A DNA stretch of 64,000 nucleotides from Megachile rotundata (Eukaryota > Arthropoda > Insecta > Hymenoptera > Megachilidae): assembly GCF_050947335.1 (NCBI RefSeq), contig NC_134983.1, positions 7,688,001 to 7,752,000 on the forward strand, read 5' to 3'. Shown in pieces: positions 24,561 to 35,757 of the stretch. Position 1 is the first letter of the stretch. Each line of letters starts with the position of its first letter. The notes beneath the pieces were generated by a model. That model ran no database searches and had not been told where the DNA came from. It was given only the letters and a program-made list of their open reading frames with translations. A program made the position numbers and the translations under genes.

Positions 24561-25870
24561 GCCGCGTCTACATTCCAAAAGTTGTCACTTATTTTTATAA
24601 TATTCTTATACGGGGTATTTTTGGAATAAGATATTGTTGGAAGGTTATTCTCGGGTAGAAAGATAACGATTATCGGAGAAATCGGTGATCGTTATTAGAA
24701 ATTATGGTACCTGTGTGCTTAAGTGCAGAGAATTAAGTTGCATTTTAGAATATTAAATAATTTTTTAAATAAACGTATAGACTCTAGTTAGAGTCATGAA
24801 ATAGAGATATCGATTTTTCAGCTAAATGCATATGCAGAAATTTAATTTATAAGCAACGTAACCTTATTATACATTATTATTACGTATTAACCTTATAACT
24901 AACATAACCTTATTACAAGACAATCAATTTTAATAACACATCATTTTATGTCCATGAAGCATCATTCAATATACTTTCATAAATGGCACACATGTATTAC
25001 AATAATATGGAAAACAAATATCACTTATAAATAATGCAGATGCAAATATTAAAATATAATACAATTACAAAATCTTTGAATATGTATATTAAGTGTTATT
25101 TTATTTATTAACCTATTTGTTGTCAAACTGCATTTAGAATAAGGTTAAGTCACTTACCAATGCGGCGCCATTTTGAAAGATGGCGGAAAACCATTTCTGT
25201 ATTTCTTAACGCTTCCCCTATCATTATAATCAATATAATTATTTATAAATCGAAATATTCTTTATTTATTTGTTTCTTGTACCATAGGGAGAAGTTCCAA
25301 ATATTTCTTAACTCCTTGTTGATGGTAATTAAAATTAATCGAACATTACTCTCTGAAATAGCAATTATGTTAAAATGTCCTTAATGCATAATAAACAATA
25401 TGATTATTCATGTATGCCTATAAGAAATCTCAATATTATTTATTTCTCCATTTATTTTGCTACAAAGAGTAATTCTCAATACTTTTGAACATCACTGTAC
25501 ATCTAAAATTTTGTACACGTGCTACAAAAATTATTTTTCACTCAAAGTATAAACTTTCGACTTTAGTACTTCGGTTGCAACACAATGAGCCTAGGTCAGT
25601 GTTTATTTGTCTTAAACAATGTTAAGTAACCGAGTAGTGACTATCGCATGTACGTATTGCTTTATATTATTGGTTTGCAGCTACAAGCTGGAACAATATT
25701 ACACTTAACAAATGAAGCCATCAAACCCTCAAAACTCTACTAAAATACTTATTTTACTTTTATCAATGATTTTATTATTTCTTTGTGAAACTCAGATGAA
25801 ATTTAATAGACTTTGTATATTAGTTTTAATAGGTGTATGTATTGTGAAAACTCGAACAGATTGATATTTG
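24561..25870. other. AT-rich unique sequence
   Basis: No gene recognised. A paired YY1/Pho-like motif at 25166-25185 is annotated separately. A 74-codon frame begins within it at 25160 and shows no known domain. Confidence 0.45.
25166..25185. promoter_or_regulatory. Paired YY1/Pho-like motifs
   Basis: CGCCATTTTGAAAGATGGCG is a near-palindrome whose halves, GCCATTTT and AAGATGGCG, both match the core of YY1/Pleiohomeotic sites. A single GGCGCCATTTT recurs at 55644-55654. The match is direct; Polycomb-type function is inference. Confidence 0.3.
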
Positions 25871-26920
25871 GGAACTTAGTAATTTTTGAAATTAATAATT
25901 TGGAGATGTGGAGGTTTAGCAGTGTAAAAATTTGGAAATTCGAAGATTTAGAAGTTTAAAGAATTTTAGAATTTCGTAATTTAACAATTTGCAAATTTTA
26001 GAAATTTGAAAGTGTAACAATTGGAACGTTTGAGAATGTAGTGATTTGAGAATTTTGGGAATTTGGGAATTTGGAAATTTGAGAAATTGGGAAATTGGGA
26101 AATTGAGAAATTGAGAAATTGAGAAATTGAGAAATTGGGAATTTGGGAATTTGGGAGTTTAGAGATTTTGAGAAATTGGGAATTTGGGAATTTGGGAATT
26201 TAGGAATTTGGAAATTTAGGAATTTGGAAATTTGGGAGTTTAGAGATTTTGAGAAATTGTGAATTTAGGAATTTGAGAATTTGGAAATTTGGGAATGTGA
26301 GAGTTTAGGGATTTTGAGAAATTGTGAATTTGGGAATTTGGGAATTTGGAAATTTAGGAATTTGGAAATTTGGGAATGTTGAAGTTTAGGGATTTTAGGA
26401 AATTGGGAATTTGGAAATTTGGGAATGTGGAAGTTTAGGGATTTTGAGAAATTGGGAATTTGGGAATTTGGAAATTTAGGAATTTGGAAATTTGGGAGTT
26501 TAGAGATTTTGAGAAATTGTGAATTTAGGAATTTGAGAATTTGGAAATTTGGGAATGTGAGAGTTTAGGGATTTTGAGAAATTGTGAATTTGAGAATTTG
26601 GGAATTTGGGAATTTGGGAATTTGGAAATTTGGGAATGTTGAAGTTTAGGGATTTTAGGTAATTGGGAATTTGGAAATTTGGGAATGTGGAAGTTTAGGG
26701 ATTTTGGGAAATTGGGAAATAGGGAATTTGAGAATTGGGGAATTTGGGAATTTGGGAATTGAGGAGTTTAGGAATATTAAGAAATTGGAAATTTGAAAAT
26801 TTGGAGCTCTGAGAATTTGGAAATCCGAAAATTTGGCAATTTGTACGCTCAGACAATTTGAACAGTTGAAAGTTTGAGAACTTGAAATTTCAATAATTTG
26901 TACATTTAGAAACTTTGATA
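25871..26920 (+). repeat. GGGAATTTGGGAATTT minisatellite with 260-bp higher-order repeat
   Basis: Tandem 8-bp words (GGGAATTT, GGAAATTT, GAGAAATT) run for about 1 kb, most regular from 26040 to 26780. Positions about 26200-26459 and 26460-26718 are near-identical at an exact 260-bp offset; AATTTGGAAATTTGGGAGTT lies at 26221 and 26481, GAAGTTTAGGGATTTTAGG at 26381 and 26641. GGG runs at 26698, 26706, 26714 and 26722 with 5-base loops fit a G-quadruplex pattern. The minus-strand frame (26655-27056) reading PNSQISKFPI-type repeats is an artefact. Confidence 0.95.
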
Positions 26921-28447
26921 ACTTAAAAATGTTCATAAACATAAATGTAATAATCCAAAGTAAGCCTACGTTACACTCGTCCCTACCACCACTCTTTATT
27001 GTCATTTCTGTATACCGTAATTGTCTACGGTTCACTTGTTCGTGACAAGCGATCATTCAAGTTTTGCAAGCCTATATATATGGATTTCAGTGTATTGCAA
27101 ACTCAGATAGAAGAAGCATTTACTTCTTGCCATATTCAACTCAGAAGCATCAGGCAAACTGGGTGAAGCTGCCGTCCGGATGGCGCCTTAAGGTACGTCT
27201 GTCAACGAGCTGTCCCGAACGTTCAAGACACCACAGTGCCTTAAAAATATGCCCCGGGACGATAGCAGAGTCTCCTTGACAATATAGCGAGATTGTAAAA
27301 TCCCTTTGTAGCCAAAGTACATAACACCTGATCGCCAAGACAACAATGTAAGCAAGATAAGGACCCGAAGTTTCCGTGTCCACATAAAAAAGTGTTTCGT
27401 TCAATGTTAACGTTCTATGCGATACATTGAAACGAAACTCCAAGACAAAATGTAGTATTGTGGTGGTTTACGGCGGTGCAGTTTGCTACGAGATAAGCTT
27501 CAGGGCAGCGATGACAAAAATGGAAACATAAACAAAGGAAGATACCTGGTTCAGTACTTCATATGTTATTCCTCTTTCAGCATGTATGACATTGCCACGG
27601 GCGATAAGATCACTGCCACCAGGGCAAACTCTTGGGCAATATTGATGTAAAGTAGGTCTATCTAAAGTTGTCCCCTGGGAGTCGAGTGCTGCAGTCTCCG
27701 TTTTCTGTTGTTATCATAGCCACGTGGACTGTGTTGCGCTATGAAAATACAGAAATGTACACTTAAGTGTCCGTAGACGGCTCCGAATACGGACACCTAA
27801 GTGAGGAAACGTCTTCTACGAATTTAAATGTAGAAAGAGTTTCTGCGAAGAAAATGGTCTAAATATGGGCTAGTTAAAGTACTAGGCCGTGTTAGAGGTT
27901 TCACCCTAGTGGAGACACTATGAAACTATGATCCAGAAATGATGTTGAGGGAAGCAGATAAATTAAGTTTAGTTACTTTTCGTACTAGTAGAACCATTCA
28001 TAAAAAAAACTAAATTTCTATCACTCTGAACACGTTTGATATGTAGCAGCAATATAGTTCATGTAGCAATAATATAAGTGCGACTTTTCTGACCTTTTCA
28101 CGTTTGCTTAAATTATGACTTTATGATTTTCAATAATTTCACAGCAAACTAAGTATAACGGTAAATGCAGGATCAACAATTTATCGGATCGTTAATTTGT
28201 TTTTATTCGATATCCTTCCCATATCATGGGCGTATGAATTGGTGCCAGGTTCTTAGTTTCTATCAGTATGCAAAGGCTCGGCGATCAATTCACGTTGCAC
28301 CTGTAGAACTTCTCTTGTGAGAATTGATGCGATGCTGAAGACACTTGGATTTTGCATACTTTAACGGTATATATGCCCCACTCTCTGGACGTGATCGTCT
28401 GCTACAAGTATAGGCAGATACACATCAATTCGCTTTCAAGATGTGCC
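26921..28447. other. Unique sequence, partly GC-balanced
   Basis: About 27060-27900 is more GC-balanced than its flanks. It has overlapping frames on both strands (27064-27279 plus, 71 codons; 27150-27443 minus, 97 codons). None carries a domain I recognise. An old transposon interior is possible but I see no terminal repeats. Confidence 0.4.
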
Positions 28448-29087
28448 ATATAGGGTGGTTCATAACTTGTGAAACTCGATCACAAATTTGTAGTACCTAA
28501 ACCACGTAGGAGGTATAAACATTAATTTGCATACGTGGCCTACTTGAGTTTGCTTTTGAATTATTTTTCTTTTTCAGCATCTTTTTTATGGTAAAATAAG
28601 TTTATAAGTTTACACACAAGTTTGTACAATACGAGTATACACATCAAAACACTTCTACAATCAACGTATGATTCCTTTAATTTCTTTTACGAACATATTT
28701 GAAAATATAGTGCTATATTGTAAATATCGCGCTTCAACATTAATATTCAATTATCTATCTCATAATAAAAGACATTGATAAAAAAATAAAAAAGTTTGTA
28801 AAACGCAACAAAATCACCATTTGAACACCTGTTATAATTTGTAACATCTGCTGAAGTGTTGTGCTAAATTTTAAACTGTACTAACTATGAAATAATAATT
28901 TTGAGGCAAAAGTACCATTTTTGTAGCAAACGAAAAATTACAGTAATTCGTGCACGTAACAGTAAAAGGTTTCATGTTAAAAATTGCGGCACTTATTACT
29001 TGACGGCATTTAATTTTGTCGCGTGACATTTTTTCCATCTCTAGTAATTTTGGTACACCATGTCCCAATTGCGTGTAACACCCTGTA
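28448..29087. mobile_element. Possible decayed transposon with CAGGGTG-type ends
   Basis: The left boundary TATAGGGTGGTTCATAAC (28449-28466) and the right boundary TGTAACACCCTGTATA (29074-29089) face each other as imperfect inverted ends of the ACAGGGTG type common in TA-inserting elements. Internal similarity of the two ends is weak and no transposase is seen. It may be two unrelated end fragments. Confidence 0.3.
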
Positions 29088-30285
29088 TATGTACACTCCC
29101 ATTCAGAAGTTTTTGAATACGTTAATATTTAAAGTTATTACATTTAAATGTTTTTGGTATACAATTTTCGACATTGTTTAACGTGCAAGAATTTTTAATA
29201 TCATTTATTAGTATAAATGTTATCAGTTGCTGTGTCATTTTAATATTATGTTTAACATACTTGCTGTTAATAAAGAAATTGCCCAATTTTCTAATTTTGT
29301 TTTCAATATTCGCTATTTCTATGACTGTGAAAGTATTTTTTAAAAAATTCATAAGTGTTCATTTTACATCATTATCTTGTGACAGTAGTTTTTAAACGCG
29401 GTAAACTAATACTTATAATAGTTATAGATTACTAAAATCGATATAATTGAACAGAAAAATATTTTTACAAATTCATATTTTAGCGATTTGTAAATTTAGT
29501 TCAGAGTGTTACTTAAATATGTAAACATGTGTAGAGTAATATTGGCAAAAAGTAGATAACTCGAGCCAAGATTCAACGTTACTTTTTGTTGGCTTAGATG
29601 TAATGGATGTATAAAAAGCTAGAGTGAAAGCAAAACGGAGAATTTATTGAAAGGCACAAATGTAGCTAAAACAATTCATAAGCCGATTTTGTGGAATACC
29701 ATATTTTCTTTAAAAAAAATTGAAGAGCTTTATATTTATAATAAATTCACAGTAATAAATATAAAATGGGAATAGTATATATTATTTATATTACAGAATA
29801 TTATTTATTGCTCTATACATTATGTATGTTATGGTGCAAAATGCATTCAGTGCATATGCCGTGATTAATGAGTACTTATGTATACATAAAACATTCCTAA
29901 CAAACACACGTACATAATCCGTATAATAATTAATTTTAAAACAATCTCAATAAAATTTCATATATCAGTTTTCTTTCCTTTCTTACAAAGAAAAATCATG
30001 GACAACATTACTTCACTAATGGGATAATTCCAGTTAAATTCCTTGTTCAAAGTTTCTAATTTTGTAACGCCGTAAATTTACGCGTTCCTGGCCATACCAA
30101 TACAAATTAGACACTTCCAGCTATCAATTAATGTCAAGAAACTAACAAATGTGCAATTTATTCAAATTTCATTGCGTTGCTTACTTATGTAACCAGAATT
30201 ACTCCGCTTTCCTCCGTAGTTTATTGACAAATGAATAGTTACTTCCAGAAAATAAAATATGATACGTTCGCTGGAAATTTATTCA
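29088..30285. other. AT-rich unique sequence
   Basis: Very AT-rich; frames of 73-76 codons on opposite strands at 29122-29395 are compositional. No gene recognised. Confidence 0.5.
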
Positions 30286-31090
30286 TTTAGAGACGCGTGA
30301 TATAATTTTTATAAGGCTAATGTAATTTTTAAGGAAGATGATATATTTTTTACTGAGGCTGATATAATTTTTACCAAGGATGATATAATTTTTATTCAGA
30401 CTAGTATAAGTTTGACTAAGAATAATATAATTGTAATAGGGGTAATATAATTTTTACTAAGGCTAATATAATTTTTACTGAGGCTGATATAATTTTTACT
30501 AAGGGTGATATAATTTTTACTCAGATTAGTATAAGTTTGACTAAGAATAATATAATTGTAATAGGGGTAATATAATTTTTACTAAGGCTAATATAATTTT
30601 TACTAAGGCTGATATAATTTTTACTAAGAGTGATATAATTTTTACTAAGACTAGTATAAGTTTGTCTAAGAATATTATAATTGTAATAAGGGAAATATCG
30701 TTTTTACTAAGGGTGACATTATTTTTACTAAGGCTAGTATAATCTTTACTAAGGCTGATATAATTTTGAGCAAGGGTGATATAATTTTTACTACGACTAA
30801 TATAAGTTTGACTAAGAATAATATAATTGTAATAGGGGTAATATAATTTTTACTAAGGGTGACATAATTTGTACTAAGGCTAATATAATCTTTACTAAGG
30901 CTGATATAATTTTGAGCAAGGATGATATAATTTTCACTACGACTAATATAAGCTTGTCTAAGAATATTATAATTGTAATAGAGGCAATATCATTTTTACT
31001 AAGGGTGACACAATTTGTACTAAGGCTCATATAGTTTTTACTAAAAATAATACAATTTTGAATAGGTCCAATATCATTTTTACTAAAAGT
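30286..31090 (+). repeat. 21-bp minisatellite with 125/146-bp higher-order periods
   Basis: About 38 units of GATATAATTTTTACTAAGG type. A diagnostic variant unit (AATAATATAATTGTAATAGG or AATATTATAATTGTAATA) lies at 30421, 30546, 30671, 30817, 30963 and, decayed, 31046. The spacings are 125, 125, 146, 146 and 83 bp. That fits blocks of six or seven 21-bp units, with the diagnostic unit one base short. The minus-strand 72-codon frame with repeated LVKII is a by-product. Confidence 0.95.
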
Positions 31091-34069
31091 GTAAGTTTGT
31101 TACTTTTCTCCTGTGAAGGATTTCTTGTTGTGAATTTATCGCATTGTTTGATACGGTATTTTCGATACAGCATGACGTGATGCCGTTTAGATCGATCGAA
31201 ATAGAGTGAGATCATCCTCTAACAAAAGATCTTACTTGTAGTCTGACTTTGGTTGGCAGCCGGTGATTACCGCGGAGTGGAAAGGGGCTGATAGATGGGG
31301 GTGTTTCCCGTCGATATGCTCCACCACACGCTACTACTTTATCATCCCTCGGCACCCGATCGTCCATCATTCGCAATCACTTCCTTGCGCATTTACTCTC
31401 AGCGAGAAGCTGCGTGATCAATCCAAATTTCGTTCTCACACACACCCTCCAACTTGCATCCATTTTCAATTTGGTAAAACCTCTTTGATAACTCTTGTCA
31501 CGTTATATCATTATGTTCCTTTTCTTTATATTTTTATTACAACTATTCCTTCAGGTCAATATACTCAACTACCTTTACTGACCATTATTTATTTCATTTT
31601 ATTAAAAATATTGGTCAAAACTTTAGAATCGCTATGTACCTATGCTAGATCTAGATTTATCACAATTAAGGATTGTTCTTTTGTTACAATTTTTTTGGCA
31701 AAATTGTTTAAATTGTTTTTTAGCAAAATTTAATTTTAGATGTTTATAGCATAAGTTATTAAATACGTGCGTGTATACAGATTTTTATGAGTATATAATA
31801 AAAATTTTGTTATAAATTTTGAAGATGTGCTGTCTAGAATGTCATATTTTATGTACTTTCTCTTTATTACTTACTATTATATTTTGTTGACATTTCTCTT
31901 ACATTATAGAAAGTACTCTTGTATTTGAAATACATTGGAGATAGATGAAACTCATTTACATCAAATTATAGCAAGATTTGAATAAACAGTCTACTAAAAT
32001 GTGATAAATGTATCATATATCTCCTTTGAATACATAGTAATAAATTTCAAAAAATGTGTAAGTGTCATATCTCACTCTATTAAAATATGTCTCAAAAAAA
32101 ATGCTACCTATATCAAGGAACTATAATAAACAAATCTATTCGTGAAGCTAATATTTCATAATTACGACACTTTTTGATGACGCAATAATTATATAATATT
32201 TTAGCTAAGAAGTTTTCTTCCTGCAGGTAAAGTTAAATTTATCATTCTCAAGAAAATGGTTTAGCGGTAAGTTCAGATTTTCCAGCAAAACCTGGTTCGT
32301 TAGTCTTTCGTAAAAGGCACTATTCTTCGGTTCACGACGACGAGCACCATTTATCTCCCAGTTTCTTGTCTTCTTTCTACTCCATTTACCGTTACGTCCG
32401 GAACATTAATTTCCCCTTATAGCCGTGAACAGTCGTGTTTATCATTAGTTCCTCGCCACTTAGCTCTGGAAAATATACATATATAAGGCTTCCCCTGACG
32501 GCAGGTTATGCCCACAACGTACGTATAAAGTCCGCACGGTACATAATAATTTTCAGGCTGAAAACCAAACGATCGAAAAAAGTGCGCAGCTGCTCGCCAT
32601 AACTTCCTAGAATAAGTATCTTCAAACGTTGTAATAACTGTCAGAAGGGGAGACGGTTGGAAAGCCTGATATAGGAGGTACGGCTGTTTCGATTTGTTCA
32701 GGAAATCTCTTCTTACAAAGAGCAATATAAGCTATCATTTGAAAGTATAGCTTTTAATATTCACATAATTCAATAACCTTGACACGTCAATCCTGCTCGA
32801 AAGTCGATAACTTTTATCTTGCAACCTTCGAATACTACTAATAAAATTTTCAAGTATTTTGATAAGCTTCAAGGGTGACTTGGAGAGCCTTGAGAAAAGA
32901 TGGAGTCTAAAAATTTTAGAAGTCTTAAGCTTTAGACTTGCAAGGTTACCTGTAAACGTAAGCTTTAGACTTGCAAAGGTAAAGCATATATTATTATCAG
33001 AGAACTCGTTAATTTATGCAATAATCACTGTAACCAAAGAGTATTAATAGTGGAGATACGTAACACGCGAATAATCTTCCAATTTTCTTATTCTTTATAT
33101 TAGATTCATAGAATTTTCATATCCTCCGTTTTATTATATATTAACGTTACTTTTTACGATTTCTGAAAATGGCAGTTTGTATATATTTTACGCTACATGC
33201 TTCTGTTGTTGAATGTACTTCCTGTCAGAGTTTCTTTCTGTTCTTGTCTTCGCCGATACGTAACCCTACGGTGTATTAACGGTACTAAATAAATTCCACG
33301 ATATAATCTACAGCAAGTTAAAGTTAATAACCCAGAGAGTTTACGATGAAGTACATCGTTAGCTTAATTTTATTCGCTGTAAGTAACGATGCGTGACTTG
33401 TTGATGGTTAGAGTTAGAGTCCAACAGTATTTAGTTGACACAGAAACATCCAGGTAGTAAAATTTACTCCTGTCCTTCGTTTCATTTTGCGTCGACGATA
33501 AATTATGATCAATTAAAAAATAGATGCAGATGACGACTTTTATGCCTACTCAAACTTTAATCGTAGATTTTTATTAGCCATACGTTTATATGTGGTATTA
33601 AGAGTTTTGGAAGCCTGAAATATTATGGCTTCAGAGTAAACTAAAACTCAAGAATTCCAGACAATGAAATTGAACTAACATAACACGTACTAAATCGTTC
33701 AATTAGGAATACTTGCGCACATGGCTGGAAATTAATTATCACTTATTTCTGTAAATTGATCCGCGTATTTAAAGTCTGGTCGCTGCTAATTTTTAATTTA
33801 TAAATGATAAAAAGAATGTTATATTCTTAGTATGGTATTACTACTAATTATTCATAAGAATTCATAAGAATACTTAATTTATCGATATGGCAGACATAGC
33901 TGTATTTATAAGTAGATATTAAAGTAATAATTGCGTTAAAAGTTCATCAAATTGGTGCTAGGTGAATTTATCTTGAAATATTAATTTTACTGATTGTGTA
34001 ATTTTAGTTTTCTTTTTTTTGAAAGAAAATTTGATACTGGTGTGCTAAATATTTATTTCTGTTTTATAG
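31091..34069. other. AT-rich unique sequence with a GC-richer patch
   Basis: No gene recognised. About 31240-31450 is GC-richer and begins a 156-codon plus-strand frame (31263-31733) that becomes hydrophobic and AT-driven; no domain is recognised. TAAGCTTTAGACTTGCAA is duplicated at 32926 and 32959. A 102-codon minus frame at 32417-32725 is likewise unrecognised. Confidence 0.45.
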
Positions 34070-34805
34070 GGAAGAATTTGTGCATATGGGTATTTAGAGA
34101 TTTTGGAATTAAGGAATTTTAGAATTTAGGGACATGTAGATGCAGAAGTCTAGAAACTTTATCTAGAAATTTAGGGATTATAGGATTTAGGAATTGAGTA
34201 CTTAGAACACAGATATTTGGTAATTTTAGAATTACAGAAATTTATTTGTTTGGTGTTTAAGAATTTGGTGATGTAAGGATTTGGCTATGGAGAAAATTAA
34301 GAGTTTTGTAATTCTGGAAATTTGAAAAAAATGGAAATTTCAAAATTTGGGGATTGGACATTTGGAAACTAGGAAATTTGGAGACTTTTTTATTTGAAAA
34401 CTAAGAAATTTGGAAATATAGAAATTTTGTAGTCTAGAAAATTGAGAAACTTGAGAATTTATCAAATTAAAACTTTGGATACTTGAAAACTTGGGAATTT
34501 GAAAAATTAAAAAATTTGTGTATGTCAAAACTTGAAAATTTAAAAGACTAAGAAATTTGAATATACAAAAACTGGAAAAATTAAAGAATTAAGAAATTTC
34601 GATATACGAGAACTTGAGAATTTGTAAACTTCACAAAATTGTAAATATAAAAATTTGAGAATTTTTAAACTTGTGTTGAGAATTTTAAAAAATTTATAAA
34701 TATAAAAACTTAATTTACATAATTTAGAAATTTGGATATATGAAAACTTGAAAATTTGCAAGCTCAAAAAATTCAAAAAATTTACAAATATAAAGTTCTG
34801 AGAAT
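34070..34805 (+). repeat. Degenerate GAATTTAGAAATTTG-type repeat
   Basis: A long A/T-rich stretch with G-spaced words (GAAATTTGG, AACTTGAGAATTT, AATTTAGGGA) recurring about every 8-10 bp. Minus-strand frames rich in F, S, K, I and L (34340-34528 and 34540-34809) follow the repeat. It is related in style to the array at 25871-26920 but more decayed. Confidence 0.65.
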
Positions 34806-35733
34806 GCATAGAGCTTTCATGTTTAATTAAGCGTCCTCATCCAGCGTAAAGCAACATTGCAGTCCAAATGGCAGCAACATTTCGAAACAAAGGTAGTAAC
34901 CATCATCGGTTTTCTCTGTCGAGCATAGAGGGTATTTTCGTGGTGCTCTAACGATGTGACACTAGATCTACGAGGTTGTTTGTCGGCGAGCACAAAAATA
35001 GGCTTCACTCTGCACTCACTTCATCACTCAAGTTGCCCGCGATCGCAGTAACGCGTCTCCCCTTCGCGCCGTTAGTCAGAATGGATGCCCGACGACTGGT
35101 TGGCTGAAAATATTGGCGTCGTGGTGCGTGCCATTAGGCACAGCGTCGCGACGCTACCAACGGATTAACCTTAACCAAGGGTTATACATGCCGAATGCTT
35201 GCTACATCGTACAAGCTATGCATTTTCAGAATCTCCTGCTCCTAAATACCCGGCTACGCTATTTAACTGCCATCTCAACTTGCCACATCGAACAGATATT
35301 TCTTATACGCTTCTGTACGTTGAATCTAGAAATCGTATTTCAGCAACATCTAACGTAGGAACTTAAAAACCGTGATACATTAGTGCATAAAGATTATTGT
35401 ATAATGTCGCGGTAATGTCTTCTTAAACGTCTGAACTCTTTTGAGTACATACGCGTTTTCAACTTTAATAGTTTAATTTATATTTTCAGTCGTAATAATA
35501 GATAATGTGTTGTGGTATTTTATGCTACTAGGTGTAAGGAATTATGTTCAACTTGTGTTTGTTGTTCAAGTCTGTGATAAAATGACGTTGGTATAGTGTG
35601 GCTAAGCGCGATCTCCAAGCTAAATGTTTGAACTACACCCTGGCACATATTCCAGAAACATATTGTGTACGTTATTTGGTCATTCTCTTCCATTAGAATA
35701 AAACACCTCTTCCACAACTCCTTACTGGGAGTA
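34806..35733. other. Unique sequence, GC-balanced at first
   Basis: About 34820-35340 is GC-balanced, with 61- and 81-codon frames on opposite strands and no recognised domain. The 96-codon minus frame at 35520-35810 abuts a transposon end fragment, so it may be old transposon interior. Confidence 0.4.
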
Positions 35734-35757
35734 ACACTAGTTGTGAGGCACCCTATA
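35734..35757 (+). mobile_element. Solo transposon end
   Basis: ACACTAGTTGTGAGGCACCC then TATA closely matches the right terminal repeats of the transposon family at 6563, 44805 and 61200 (CACTA-TTGTGAGACACCCTG). Only this outermost part is recognisable. The rest of the terminal repeat, including the CCAAT box, is not present upstream, so it is a fragment or a distant relative. Confidence 0.55.

Noticed and set aside
31263..31733. 156-codon plus-strand frame
   Set aside because: Composition changes from GC-rich to AT-rich mid-frame with no recognisable domain; probably chance.
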